A stretch of 64,000 nt of DNA from contig NZ_CP049017.1 in NCBI RefSeq assembly GCF_014236795.1, positions 3,574,001 to 3,638,000 on the forward strand, in the 5' to 3' direction. The stretch comes from Xanthomonas theicola (GTDB taxonomy: Bacteria; Pseudomonadota; Gammaproteobacteria; Xanthomonadales; Xanthomonadaceae). Positions within the stretch are counted from its first letter, which is position 1. Every line of letters begins with the position of its first letter. The position numbers were made by a program, and so were the translations under genes. This document shows positions 7,202 through 19,901 of the stretch, piece by piece. Below the pieces are notes generated by a model. The model was not told the DNA's origin, ran no database searches, and saw only the letters and a program-made list of their open reading frames with translations.

Positions 7202-8616
7202 CACGCGACCTCCGCGAACAGCGTGCGCGGGTCGCTGACCTTGCCGTTCACCGCGGCCCAGGCCGCGGTCATCGGCGAGGCCAGCAGGGTGCGCGAGCCG
7301 GGACCCTGGCGGCCCTCGAAATTGCGGTTGCTGGTGCTCACCGCCAGCTGGCCCGGCGCGACCAGGTCGCCGTTCATCGCGATGCACATCGAACAGCCGG
7401 ATTCGCGCCATTCGGCGCCGGCGGCGCGCACCACCTCGTGGATGCCTTCGGCTTCGGCCTGGCGCTTGACGATCTCCGACCCCGGCACCACCAGCATGCG
7501 CACGTTCGGCGCGACGCGGCGGCCGCGCAGCACCTGCGCCACTTCGCGCATGTCGCTGAGCCGGCCGTTGGTGCAGGAGCCGACGAACACCACGTCCACC
7601 GGCGTGCCGATCAGGGCGTGGCCGGAGGCCAAGTGCATGTAGTCCAGGCCCTTCTGCGCGGCCGCGTCCTGCGCTGCCGGAATCGGCAGGTCCACCGCGA
7701 TCGCGGTGCCCGGGTGGGTGCCCCAGGTCAGGGTCGGGCGGATGTCGCGCGCGTCGATGCGCACGTCCACGTCGAAGCGCGCGCCCGCATCGCTGCGCAG
7801 CTGCGACCAGCGTTGCACGGCGGCGTCGAGGTCGGTGCCCTTCGGCCCGCGCGGCGTGTTCGCCATCCAGTCGAAGGTGACCTGGTCCGGGGCGACCATG
7901 CCGGCGCGCGCGCCGGCCTCGATCGACATGTTGCACAGGGTCATGCGCTGCTCCATGTCCATGGCCTCGATGGTGGAGCCGCGGTACTCGAGCACGTGGC
8001 CGGTGCCGCCGTTGACCCCGATCACGCCGATGATGTGCAGGATCACGTCCTTGGCGCCGACGCCCGGCGCCAGCGGCCCGTCGACGGTGATCGCCATGGT
8101 CCTGGCCTTGCGCTGCAGCAGGCATTGGGTGGCCAGTACGTGGCCGACCTCGCTGGTGCCGATGCCGAACGCCAATGCTCCGAATGCGCCATGTGTGGAG
8201 GTGTGGCTGTCGCCGCAGACGATGGTCATGCCGGGCTGGGTGAAGCCCTGCTCGGGCGCGATCACGTGCACGATGCCGCGGTCGTCCGAGGCCATGTCGA
8301 ACAGCTCGATGCCGTAGTCGGCGCAGTTGCGCGCGAGCATGTCCACCTGCGCCTCGGAGGCCTTGGTGTAGTAAGGCAGCTTGCCGTCGGCGCCGCGCGG
8401 CAGGGTCGGCGTGGAATGGTCCATCGTCGCCTTGGTGCGGTCGGGCCGGCGCGGCGTCAGGCCGCGCGACTTCAGTTCGGTGAACGCCTGCGGCGAAGTC
8501 ACTTCGTGGATCAGGTGCAGGTCGATGTACAGCACCGCCGGAGCGGTGCCGCTTTCGGGGACGACGACGTGCGCGTCCCACAGTTTGTCGTACAGGGTGC
8601 GGGGGGCTGGGTTCAT
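7201..8616 (-). CDS. leuC: 3-isopropylmalate dehydratase large subunit
   Basis: LeuC is the [4Fe-4S] catalytic subunit of isopropylmalate isomerase (aconitase family), partner of LeuD. It is 471 residues, the usual length. Visible motifs are [10 protein letters not shown] at the start, [29 protein letters not shown], and the cluster ligands Cys in VGSCTNGR and the Cys pair in [11 protein letters not shown]. It lies downstream of the methyltransferase gene with a 36-bp gap, and its stop overlaps the 47-codon ORF before leuD. Confidence 0.97.
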   Translation of the reverse strand: MNPAPRTLYDKLWDAHVVVPESGTAPAVLYIDLHLIHEVTSPQAFTELKSRGLTPRRPDRTKATMDHSTPTLPRGADGKLPYYTKASEAQVDMLARNCADYGIELFDMASDDRGIVHVIAPEQGFTQPGMTIVCGDSHTSTHGAFGALAFGIGTSEVGHVLATQCLLQRKARTMAITVDGPLAPGVGAKDVILHIIGVIGVNGGTGHVLEYRGSTIEAMDMEQRMTLCNMSIEAGARAGMVAPDQVTFDWMANTPRGPKGTDLDAAVQRWSQLRSDAGARFDVDVRIDARDIRPTLTWGTHPGTAIAVDLPIPAAQDAAAQKGLDYMHLASGHALIGTPVDVVFVGSCTNGRLSDMREVAQVLRGRRVAPNVRMLVVPGSEIVKRQAEAEGIHEVVRAAGAEWRESGCSMCIAMNGDLVAPGQLAVSTSNRNFEGRQGPGSRTLLASPMTAAWAAVNGKVSDPRTLFAEVA

Positions 8617-8652
8617 TGCCGATAACCTTGCGTGGGTCTGGAACGAGCGGGC

Positions 8653-9435
8653 TCAGGCGTGGGCCTGGGCCGACAAAATGGCGTGGAAACGCAGGCGGAC
8701 GTAGTCGGCGCTCCAGCGGCCGCGATCGTCGCACAGCGTCGGCGCCAGCAATGCGACGGCGGTGGCGAGTACGTCCTGCCGCGTCGCTGCGTCCACGCCG
8801 ATCAGGAACGGATCGGCGAAGGTGCGCAGCCAGCCGACCATGCCGGTCGGCAGCGGCGTGGGCCGCGGCAGCAGTGCGATCTGCGTGACCTGGAAGCCGT
8901 GCGCCTGCAGGCGCTGCGCATAGGCGTCGGCGCTGGGAAAGAACCAGGCGAACGCCGGCGCCGGCACGCCATGCAGGCGCCGCGCCGCATGCAGCGCGGT
9001 GACGATCGCCGCCACGTTGCCGTGGCCGCCGAATTCGCCGACGAAGCGCCCGCCCGGGCGCAGTGCGCGGCGTACGCCGTCCAGCACCCGGTCCGGCTCG
9101 CGCATCCAGTGCAGCGCGGCGTTGCTGAACACCGCATCGAAGCGCGGCTCGAACGCCAGCGCGTGGCCGTCCAGCACCTGCGCCTCCACTCCGCGTGCGC
9201 GTGCGGCGGCGACCAACTCCGGCGAGGCGTCCACGCCGAGGACGTCGGCGCCGCTGGCGGCCAGCCTGGCGGTCAGCACGCCGTCGCCGCAGCCTAGGTC
9301 GAGGATCCGTTCGCCCGGCTGCGGTGCCAGCAGATCCAGCACCGGCGCGCCCAGCGCCGGCACGAAGCCGGCGTCGTCGGCATAGCCCTGCGCGTTCCAG
9401 CACTGGCCGGCGGCGGGCACGATGCTCGCGCTCAT
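8653..9435 (-). CDS. Class I SAM-dependent methyltransferase within the leu operon
   Basis: This 260-residue methyltransferase starts at ATG 9435, four bases after the leuA stop; longer upstream extensions are just Pro/Arg-rich read-through of leuA. SAM-binding motif I is ILDLGCGDGVLTARLA and is followed by the acidic end of strand 2 (VLGVDAS) and FDAVFSNAALHWM, typical of the Methyltransf_11/25 group (trans-aconitate methyltransferase-like). The substrate is unknown. Trans-aconitate and related tricarboxylates are inhibitors of aconitase-type enzymes, so a gene next to leuC could serve to detoxify such an inhibitor, but that is inference. Its position between leuA and leuC with tight spacing shows it is part of the operon. 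Confidence 0.85.
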   Translation of the reverse strand: MSASIVPAAGQCWNAQGYADDAGFVPALGAPVLDLLAPQPGERILDLGCGDGVLTARLAASGADVLGVDASPELVAAARARGVEAQVLDGHALAFEPRFDAVFSNAALHWMREPDRVLDGVRRALRPGGRFVGEFGGHGNVAAIVTALHAARRLHGVPAPAFAWFFPSADAYAQRLQAHGFQVTQIALLPRPTPLPTGMVGWLRTFADPFLIGVDAATRQDVLATAVALLAPTLCDDRGRWSADYVRLRFHAILSAQAHA

Positions 9436-9439
9436 GGCG

Positions 9440-10995
<1,556 letters not shown>

Positions 10996-10999
<4 letters not shown>

Positions 11000-12102
11000 C
11001 AGATGGTTTCCTCTACGGCGGCGGTGGCTGGCGGATGGGGGAGCGGGGAAGCGGGGCGGGCGGGAGCGGGCGGGGCGGCGGCACGTTGGTTGCGAAGTCG
11101 CTCGGCACTGCGGCGGCGCGGCTTGCGCGGCGCGCGCGGGCGCACCTCCGACAGCAGCGTCGCCAGCATGCCGGCGTCGATGTTGCCACCGGACACCACC
11201 GCGCACTTGCGCTTGCCGGCGACGCGGCGGCCGGCCGCCAGGGCCAGCGCGCCGGCGCCCTCGGCGATGACGTGCTCCTCCAGCGCCAGGCGGACCAGCG
11301 TTTCGCGCAGTTCCGCCTCGCGCACGATCACCACGTCGTCGAGTAGGCTGGCGCACAGCCGGCGGGTGACGAACCCGGGGATTTTAACCTTGACGCCGTC
11401 GGCCAGGGTGGGCAACGGGTCGATCGCGCGGAGATCGCCGCGGATCGCCCGCGCCATCGAATCCACGCCCTCGACCTGCGCGCCGACGATGCGCACGCCC
11501 TGCGAGCGCAGCGCCAGGGCCACCCCGGCGGCCAGGCCGCCGCCGCCGATCGGCACGATCACCACGTCCGGGGCGTGCGCGGCCAGCTCGATGCCGACCG
11601 TGCCCTGGCCGGCGATCACGTCCGGGTCGTCGAACGCGGACAGGAAGCGGTAGCCGTTCTGCTCGGCCAGGTCGCGGGCGAAGCCGTAGGCCTCGTCGTA
11701 GCTGTTGCCGTGCTGGCGCACGGTGGCGCCCCAGTGCGCGACGCCGGCGATCTTGGTCTGCGGCGCGCCGTGCGGCATCACCGTGATCGCCTGCGCGCCC
11801 AGCCGATGCGCCGCCCAGGCCACGCCCTGCGCGTGGTTGCCGGCCGAGGCGCAGATGATGGTGCGCTCGTCGCCGCGCTCCAGCCCGGCCAGCAGCGCAT
11901 TCAGCGCGCCGCGCACCTTGTAGGATCCGGTGCGCTGCAGGTTCTCCAGCTTCAGCCACACGCCGAAGCGCTCGGCGTAGTGCAGCGGCGTCGGCGGCAG
12001 GTAGCGGCGCAGCCGCGCCTGCGCGGCCAGCACGTCGGCGACGCTGACCGCTACGTCGCCTACGTCCGGTTCCTTGGGGGCGGGACGGCCGCGGTCAGGC
12101 AT
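10996..12102 (-). CDS. ilvA: Threonine dehydratase (short form, no clear ACT-like domain)
   Basis: This PLP enzyme deaminates threonine to 2-ketobutyrate for isoleucine synthesis. The chosen ATG at 12102 gives 368 residues; the frame stays open upstream through a GGGACTC repeat that is unlikely to be coding. The PLP lysine lies in [11 protein letters not shown], the phosphate-binding glycine loop is IGGGGLAAG, and [14 protein letters not shown] is the Asn loop. The classical E. coli IlvA is about 514 residues with two regulatory ACT-like domains. Here the catalytic domain is followed only by a Pro/Arg/Ala-rich tail, as in catabolic or short forms. Position in the ilv/leu operon supports a biosynthetic role. 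Confidence 0.92.
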
Positions 12103-12112
12103 GGGGCTGCCG

Positions 12113-12296
12113 CCGGGACTCGGGACTCGGGACTCGGGACCCGGAAAGCGGGTGGGCGCGAAGAAGACTCCTCCGTGGAAGAAGGCGCCTCCGCGCCGTC
12201 GCGCGGCGCTGCCGCACGGCCGGCATGAAGCCCGAGACCAGGGAGCTGCCAGCGCCGCCCACGAGTCCCGGGTCCCGAGTCCCAAGTCCCGACCTG
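12113..12296. repeat. Paired inverted GGGACTC repeat clusters
   Basis: At 12116-12146 GGGACTC is repeated four times, ending GGGACCCGG. At about 12262-12292 the complementary GAGTCCCGGGTCCCGAGTCCC cluster occurs, so the two arrays can pair into a long stem enclosing about 115 bp. The spacer is GC-rich and non-coding. Similar paired clusters occur at 58976-59090 and 63186-63306, and a single one at 55036-55062. It lies between ilvM and ilvA in the operon. Confidence 0.7.
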
Positions 12297-12297
12297 T

Positions 12298-12546
12298 TCA
12301 TGGCGTCCCATCCAGCGCGGTGACCCGCACCGACTCGCAGTCGTACACCTTCTCCATCTGCAGGCGCAGGCTCTCGCCGGGGCGGCTGCCGTCGACCACC
12401 ATCTGCAGGTGCCAGCGGCCGGCGTCGTCGGCCACCGGCGCGCCGGTGATCGACAGCGGCGCGAAGCCGCGGCGCTCGGCCATGCCGATCGCGCGCAGCA
12501 AGGCGCCTTCGGCCGGCTTCAGCACCAGGTCAAGCTGGTATCGCAT
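12298..12546 (-). CDS. ilvM: Acetolactate synthase small (ACT) subunit, IlvM-like
   Basis: This 82-residue protein is a single ACT domain: LDLVLKPAEGALLRAIGMAERRGFAPLSITGAPV is the beta-alpha-beta start with the amino-acid-binding turn, followed by HLQMVVDGSRPGESLRLQMEKVYDC. IlvM-type subunits stimulate and sometimes confer valine control on the acetolactate synthase II-type large subunit. It begins inside the 3' end of ilvG (17-nt overlap), which is standard ilvGM architecture. Its length is that of the short IlvM form rather than the roughly 160-residue IlvH. Confidence 0.9.
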   Translation of the reverse strand: MRYQLDLVLKPAEGALLRAIGMAERRGFAPLSITGAPVADDAGRWHLQMVVDGSRPGESLRLQMEKVYDCESVRVTALDGTP

Positions 12547-14251
12547 GGGGGATCTCCTGGCGCTGGGTCGCGGGGTTGCTCTCCAGCATGGTGCTGTTGG
12601 CGGTGTTCGGCGGCACCAGCGGCCACACGTTGGCGCGCGCGTCGATGGCCACGTGCAGCAGCGCCGGGCCCGGCTGCGCCAGCAGGTCGGCCAGGCCGTC
12701 CTCGACCTGGCCGCGCGCGGTGATGCGCTTGGCCGGGATGCCGAACACCTGCGCCAGCGCGGCGAAGTCCGGGTTGTCGGACAGGTCGATGGCGCTGTAG
12801 CGCTCGGCGAAGAACAGCTCCTGCCACTGCCGCACCATGCCCAACGAACTGTTGTCCAGCAGCACGATCTTCACCGGCAGCCGGCAGCGCGCGATGGTGA
12901 CCAGCTCCTGCACGTTCATCATGAAACTGCCGTCGCCGCTGACCAGCACCACGGTGCGATCGGGGCAGGCGAACTGCGCGCCCATCGCCGCCGGCAGGCC
13001 GAAGCCCATCGTGCCCAGCGCGCCGCTGGTCAGGTGGTTGCGCGGGTGGTTGAAGCGGCAATGCTGGGCCACCCACATCTGATGCTGGCCGACGTCGCAG
13101 GCGATCACCGTGTCGGCCGGAGCCAGCTCGCTCAGCCGCTTCAGCAGGCCGGGCGCGTAGATGTCCTCGCCCGGCGCGTCGTAGCGGGCGCCGAACTTCT
13201 CGCGATGGCCGACGCAGCGCGCGTGCCAGGCCTCGCAGGTGATGGTGGCCGCGCTCAGCGCGCGCAGCGCCCCGGCCACGTCGCCGGGCACGGCGATGTC
13301 GGCATGGCGCAGCTTGGATATCTCGCAGGCATCGGCGTCCAGATGGATGACGCGCGCGAACGGGGCGAACTCGGCCAGCTTGCCGGTGGCGCGGTCGTCG
13401 AAGCGCGCACCGACCACGATCAGCAGGTCCGATTCCTGCACCGCCATGTTGGCGGCGCGGGTGCCGTGCATGCCGAGCATGCCCAGGTAGTGCGGATGCC
13501 CGTGCGGCAGCGCACCGAGCCCGCGCAGGGTCAGCACGGTGGGAATGCGGGTGGCGTCCACGAACTGGCCGAACGCGTCCACCGCGTCGGCCAGGGCGAT
13601 GCCGCCGCCGCCGTAGATCACCGGCTTGTCGGCGCCGGCGATCGCCGCCAGCGCCTCGGCCAGCGCCGCGGCGGACGGCGCCGGCGGCGCCGGCACCGCG
13701 GCCGGCACATGCTCGGGCAGCTGCGAGGCGTCGGCCAGCTGCACGTCCTTGGGCAGGTCGATCAGCACCGGCCCCGGACGCCCCTCGCGGGCGATGCGGA
13801 ACGCGTCGCGCACCACCTGCGGCAGGTCTTCCACGCGGCGCACCAGGAAGCTGTGCTTGACGATCGGCAGGGTCAGCCCGAACACGTCCAGTTCCTGGAA
13901 CGCGTCGGTGCCCAGCAGCGGTGTGGCGACCTGCCCGGTCAGGCAGATCATCGGCACCGAGTCCAGCATCGCGTCGGCGATGCCGGTGACCAGGTTGGAG
14001 GCGCCCGGGCCGGACGTGGCGACGCAGACCCCGACCCGCCCGCTGGCGCGGGCGTAGCCGTTGGCGGCCAGCGCCGCGCCCTGCTCGTGGCGGACCAGGA
14101 TGTGCTTGAGCTGGCTGTCTACCAGCGCGTCGTAGAACGGCATGATGGTGCCGCCCGGATAGCCGAACAGCGTGTCCACGCCTTCGGCTTCCAGGGCCTG
14201 CGTCAGCCAGCGCGCGCCGTTGCCGGGCGTGCCGTGAGCGGAGGAGTTCAT
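12530..14251 (-). CDS. ilvG: Acetolactate synthase large subunit
   Basis: This ThDP- and FAD-dependent enzyme joins pyruvate to pyruvate or 2-ketobutyrate for valine/leucine and isoleucine synthesis. The 573 residues are of normal length. Motifs: FGYPGGTIMPFYDAL, the activating Glu in RHEQGAALAANGYA, SGPGASNLVTGIADA, and the ThDP/Mg motif GDGSFMMNVQELVTIAR ending in LLDNSSLGMVRQWQ. It follows ilvC by 43 nt and overlaps ilvM. The short ACT partner suggests the IlvGM class (isoenzyme II type). Confidence 0.97.
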   Translation of the reverse strand: MNSSAHGTPGNGARWLTQALEAEGVDTLFGYPGGTIMPFYDALVDSQLKHILVRHEQGAALAANGYARASGRVGVCVATSGPGASNLVTGIADAMLDSVPMICLTGQVATPLLGTDAFQELDVFGLTLPIVKHSFLVRRVEDLPQVVRDAFRIAREGRPGPVLIDLPKDVQLADASQLPEHVPAAVPAPPAPSAAALAEALAAIAGADKPVIYGGGGIALADAVDAFGQFVDATRIPTVLTLRGLGALPHGHPHYLGMLGMHGTRAANMAVQESDLLIVVGARFDDRATGKLAEFAPFARVIHLDADACEISKLRHADIAVPGDVAGALRALSAATITCEAWHARCVGHREKFGARYDAPGEDIYAPGLLKRLSELAPADTVIACDVGQHQMWVAQHCRFNHPRNHLTSGALGTMGFGLPAAMGAQFACPDRTVVLVSGDGSFMMNVQELVTIARCRLPVKIVLLDNSSLGMVRQWQELFFAERYSAIDLSDNPDFAALAQVFGIPAKRITARGQVEDGLADLLAQPGPALLHVAIDARANVWPLVPPNTANSTMLESNPATQRQEIPHAIPA

Positions 14252-14294
14252 ACGGTGGCGACCTTTCGGTGGAAACGGGTGGGGGAAGGGCGGG

Positions 14295-15302
14295 TTACGC
14301 GGCCTGCTGGCCGGTCGCGGTCGGCTTGGCGGCGGCTTGGTCGTTCAGCCAGACCATCTTGGCGCGCAACTGCTTGCCGACCACTTCGATCGGGTGCTCC
14401 AGGTCGGCCTGCTTGAACTTGCTGTAGTTCGGCAGGCCGGCGTCGTACTCGGCGACCCAGTTCTTGGTGAAGGTACCGTTCTGGATGTCGGTCAGCACGT
14501 CGCGCATGCGCTGCTTGGTGGCGGCGTCGATGACCCGTGGGCCGCTGACGTAGTCGCCGTACTGCGCGGTCTCGGAGACGAATTCGAGCATGCGGGCGAT
14601 GCCGCCTTCGTAGAACAGGTCCACGATCAGCTTCAGTTCGTGCAGCACCTCGTAGTAGGCGATTTCCGGCTGGTAGCCGGCTTCCACCAGCACTTCGAAG
14701 CCGGCCTGGACCAGCGAGGAGGCGCCGCCGCACAGCACCGCCTGCTCGCCGAACAGGTCGGTCTCGGTCTCTTCCTTGAAGGTGGTCTGGATCAGGTTGG
14801 CGCGGGCGCCGCCCAGGCCGGCGGCGTACGCGAGCGCGAACTGCTCGGCCTTGCCGCTGCAGTCCTGGTACACCGCCCAGATGCACGGCACGCCGCGGCC
14901 GATCTCGTACTCGCGGCGCACCAGCGCGCCCGGACCCTTGGGCGCGACCAGCACCACGTCCAGGTCGGCGCGCGGCTTGATCATGTCGAAATGCACGTTC
15001 AGCCCGTGCGCGAACAGCAGGCAGGCGCCCTGCTTCATGTTCGGCGCCAGCACCTCGTCGTACAGCGTCTTCTGCACCATGTCCGGGGCCAGCACCGCGA
15101 CCAGGTCGGCGTCCTTGACCGCCTCGGCGGGGCGCTTCACCACGAAGCCGTCGGCCTGCGCCTTGGCTTCGGTCGGGCCGCCCGCGCGCAGGCCGACGGT
15201 GACGTCGAAGCCGGACTCGCGCAGGTTCAGCGCGTGCGCGCGGCCCTGGCTGCCATAACCGACGATGGCGATCTTGGTGGTGGGTTGGACGGAACTGGTC
15301 AT
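14295..15302 (-). CDS. ilvC: Ketol-acid reductoisomerase
   Basis: IlvC isomerises and reduces acetolactate/acetohydroxybutyrate using NADPH and Mg2+. The 335-residue length marks the short class I enzyme. The Rossmann motif is [17 protein letters not shown] and the metal/substrate site is in [17 protein letters not shown] and [15 protein letters not shown] segments (here [19 protein letters not shown]). It is the first structural gene of the operon; upstream come a terminator-like attenuator (15376-15407) and a leader peptide rich in Leu/Val/Ile codons. The last residues are the usual Ala/Lys-rich tail. Confidence 0.97.
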   Translation of the reverse strand: MTSSVQPTTKIAIVGYGSQGRAHALNLRESGFDVTVGLRAGGPTEAKAQADGFVVKRPAEAVKDADLVAVLAPDMVQKTLYDEVLAPNMKQGACLLFAHGLNVHFDMIKPRADLDVVLVAPKGPGALVRREYEIGRGVPCIWAVYQDCSGKAEQFALAYAAGLGGARANLIQTTFKEETETDLFGEQAVLCGGASSLVQAGFEVLVEAGYQPEIAYYEVLHELKLIVDLFYEGGIARMLEFVSETAQYGDYVSGPRVIDAATKQRMRDVLTDIQNGTFTKNWVAEYDAGLPNYSKFKQADLEHPIEVVGKQLRAKMVWLNDQAAAKPTATGQQAA

Positions 15303-15375
15303 GGGGCGGATTTCCTCGGGAGGGTGTGGGTAGGGGCGTTTCGCGGTGACTTAAAGTTTTCGCGGTTACCAAAAT

Positions 15376-15407
15376 GAAAAACCCCGCGCCGTTGCCGGTG
15401 CGGGGTC
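15376..15407 (-). terminator. Attenuator terminator of the ilv/leu operon
   Basis: On the minus strand ACCCCGC...GCGGGGT pairs with an inner GCC/GGC extension and is followed by TTTTT and CATTTT, a classical intrinsic terminator. It lies between the leader peptide stop (15433) and ilvC (15302), in the position where ribosome stalling on the leader would be expected to permit an alternative fold. Confidence 0.85.
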
Positions 15408-15432
15408 TGATCGAATCGAGGCTGCTTGTCGC

Positions 15433-15564
15433 TTACATGCCGGTTCGTCCCGCACTTGTGGTCGAGGTAATAAGCACGAGTACGAGCAGCGACGCAGCGG
15501 CATCCGCGCGCAACGCGGCGGCGGGCAGGCGGGTCGGCTTCTGGCTGGTGTGGCGCTGCAACAT
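15433..15564 (-). CDS. ilv operon leader peptide with seven consecutive branched-chain codons
   Basis: This 43-codon ORF ends about 25 nt before the attenuator hairpin. Its C-terminal half reads AAASLLVLVLITSTTSAGRTGM, with Leu-Leu-Val-Leu-Val-Leu-Ile in a row, the hallmark of branched-chain amino-acid attenuation. When charged Leu/Val/Ile tRNA is scarce, stalling here would favour antitermination and expression of ilvC through leuB. The ATG at 15564 has no Shine-Dalgarno, and a TTGACA promoter places the likely transcript start at that ATG, so a leaderless mRNA is possible. It is longer than most leader peptides, and a shorter product from an internal start cannot be excluded. Confidence 0.75.
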   Translation of the reverse strand: MLQRHTSQKPTRLPAAALRADAAASLLVLVLITSTTSAGRTGM

Positions 15565-15570
15565 GCGGCG

Positions 15571-15600
15571 AGGTAACCATGGGCTCGGCAGGGCTGTCAA
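15571..15600 (-). promoter_or_regulatory. Candidate ilv operon promoter
   Basis: Minus strand: a perfect TTGACA (15595-15600), 18-bp spacer, then TTACCT (15571-15576) as a weak -10. The start point would fall about 6-7 nt downstream, at or next to the leader ATG (15564). The -35 is convincing; the -10 is not. Confidence 0.4.
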
Positions 15601-15970
15601 CCCTGGTCCGGGCGCGCCGCGGCGAATGTGCCGAAAACCGCGCCAGCACTGCATCGTTACGCCTGAAACGGTATGCCGGCACAGTGCGTGCCCGGCCGAT
15701 TGCGCGGAAACTCGCCCCGTTCGCGCCGCGCTGCGCACCGGGTGGCGGCGCAGGCGGCGCTGGCCTCGCTCGGCGCACCAACCGTGCGGCGGCACCAACC
15801 GGCGCGGGAGGCCGGGCAGTCCCTGGCGCCACCTGCGCGCGCGCCGCAGCTGCAGCACCGGCATTGCGCAAGATCCATCGGGCGCCGACGGCGCCGCTGC
15901 CGCGGCGCGTGCGGCGACACTCGGTTGGGGTGGCGCGGGATCCGCGGTGGGGAAGCACAGGTCCGTCAGG
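15601..15970. other. Gap upstream of the ilv leader, no gene recognised
   Basis: This stretch is GC-rich and holds no frame with recognisable protein similarity, although several open frames run through it on both strands by composition alone. Binding sites for an ilv regulator would be expected in the part nearest 15600; I see no clear palindrome. Its far end borders the BCCT transporter fragment. Confidence 0.5.
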
Positions 15971-16100
15971 CGCCGGCAGCAGCGCGGCCAGCGCCAGGTT
16001 GAAGTTGGACAGCCACTTGATGCCGCGCTCCACGCCGCTGGCGGTGGAGGCCATGTACAGCACGAAGGCCACGGCGATGATGCCCATCTGCACGGGCATA
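15971..16100 (-). pseudogene. BCCT-family transporter fragment
   Basis: About 43 codons on the minus strand read VQMGIIAVAFVLYMASTASG then VERGIKWLSNFNLALAALL. The pattern 'S-x-ASGV-x-RGIKWLSN-x-NL-x-LA' is the conserved helix junction of betaine/carnitine/choline (BCCT) transporters. Sequence on both sides is unrelated, so only an internal shred survives, presumably after an IS-linked deletion; an IS30 fragment lies 220 bp away. Confidence 0.6.
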
Positions 16101-16322
16101 CTTGCCCTCCACGCCGATCGCGGTGGCGGCGGCCGACGACCGGCTGCGGCATTGTCGCCGACCAGCCCGCGGCCTTGCCTGCTGGAGTGAGCCACGGCGA
16201 ATCCCGCACAAAAAACACCACCGGGGATGAGCCGGCGGCAGGGAGAGACGTCCTTCTTGTGCGGCCCAGCCCAGGCGCGGCATGTCGCCGTGGTTTGCCG
16301 GAGCGCCGCGCGCGGCGGGGCT

Positions 16323-16614
16323 GACACGAGGCTGGGCAGACTACGAGCAGCTGATGCACCGGCTGAAGATCGAGGTGTGGTTCGCCGACCCGCATGCGCC
16401 GTGGCGGCGCGGCAGCAACGAGAACACCAACGGCTTGCTGCGCCAGTTCTTGCCCAAGGGCGCGGACCTGTCGCAGGCCCGTCAGGAATACCTCAATCAC
16501 CTGGCCAAGCGGATGAATGGACGTGCGCGCCAGACACTGGGTTGGGCTACACCGGCCGCGGCTCTGGAGAAGGAAATCCTCCAATTCAGATCACGCGTTG
16601 CACTTGATTCTTGA
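16323..16614 (+). pseudogene. IS30-family transposase, C-terminal fragment
   Basis: The frame reads [20 protein letters not shown], then [12 protein letters not shown] and [20 protein letters not shown], the highly conserved C-terminal third of IS30 transposases including the catalytic Glu of RGSNENTNG. The first two-thirds of the protein are missing and the upstream frame is unrelated. The stop at 16612-16614 is probably the original one. Confidence 0.9.
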
Positions 16615-16667
16615 GACCGCCCTGGTCCGGTTGTGCGGCGATTCAGCTGCGCCCGGTTGGCGGCGGC

Positions 16668-18816
<2,149 letters not shown>

Positions 18817-18957
18817 TGTTCTGTCCGTCAAGAAACTGGCTCATCGCGGAATCGTGTGGGCGCTTCCTGGAGGGTGAGGTAGGCTGGATCCTGGGAAACA
18901 AGCGCTTTCCTGCGATGTGCGGGTACGTGCATCCTGCACTGACGTGAGGACGTGGAT

Positions 18958-19901
18958 TCGGGCATGAAATCGGGCCGCCGCCTGCGTGATCTGTTTGCCT
19001 TCCCCGGCTTCGTGGCGCAGTCCACGCTCAAGGGCGTGTTCGGCGATCCGAAGGCGCGGATCGAGACTTTGCGAGGCCGAAAAAACGGTTGTGTGCTCCA
19101 ACTGCGGGCATCGCTGCCGCAGCCGCTACGGCCAGCGTGTGCGGCGCGCCCGCGACCAGCGGGTGGCCGGCTGGTACCTGTACGTGGCGTTCGAGCGCTA
19201 GCCGGTCAAGTGTCCGCGGTGCGGCGGCATGCACGTAGAGCGGCTGGCCTGGCTGGCGAAGAATCCGCGCTACACCGGGCGCTTGGCCCTGCATGTGGGC
19301 CATCTGTGCCGGAGCATGACGAACAAGGCGGTGGCCGAGTTGGAGCGTCTGCACGACAGCACGGTCACGGACCTGTCCAAGCGGTACGTGGCCGAGCAGG
19401 TGCGCCGGGCCGGGGTGCCGGCGCCACGGGCCATCGGCATCGACGAGATCGCCATCCACAAGAGCCAGCGCTACACCCTGCTGTCCCACCACGAGAACCT
19501 CACGCTGGACGGCCGCCAGGCACTCAAGAAGCCACTGGCGGCCAACAAGCGGCTGAACACCGCTTACCTGTGGAAGGAATCGTTCGTCCAGTGGTGGAGC
19601 TACCGCAGCGAACGCGGCGCCCGGGCGTTCTTCGAGCGCTGCAAGCAGAGCCTGCGCTGGCAGCGGCTGGCGCCATCCCAGAGGTTCGTGAAGAGGATCG
19701 AGCGGCATTGGGGACGGCATCGCCGCCTACTGCCATCCCGACCACAAGGTCAGCCTCGGTCTGGTGGAAGGGCTGAACAACAAGATCCGGGTCATCCAGC
19801 GCAGCGCCTATGGCGACCGCGATGAGGACTACATCAAGCTCAAGGTCATCGCCAGCGTCCTGCCACCACTCCCCGGAAACGCCAGATTGCACTCACACTG
19901 A
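18958..19901 (+). pseudogene. ISL3-family transposase, frameshifted and internally deleted
   Basis: Frames in succession give the ISL3 pattern: VFGDPKARIETL, the zinc-binding VCSNCGHRCRSRYGQRVRRA and VKCPRCGGMHVERLAWLAKNPRYTGRLA, the HTH SMTNKAVAELERLHDSTVTDL, then RAIGIDEIAIHKSQRYT with the first catalytic Asp. The middle of the DDE domain is missing, and the C-terminal part (AANKRLNTAYLWKESFVQ, VEGLNNKIRVIQRSAYG) completes it. There is a stop after VAFER and at least two frame changes. It follows thiC by 140 bp. It belongs to a different ISL3 subgroup from the copy at 42603-43911. Confidence 0.85.

Noticed and set aside
7058..9403. Minus-strand frame of 781 codons across leuC and the methyltransferase
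   Set aside because: It is in another frame of the same strand; only its last 47 codons (7058-7201) coincide with a plausible gene, and these have their own ATG overlapping the leuC stop.
12103..12285. N-terminal extension of ilvA to 12285
   Set aside because: The extra 61 residues are encoded by the GGGACTC repeat clusters and their spacer; the family begins near ATG 12102.
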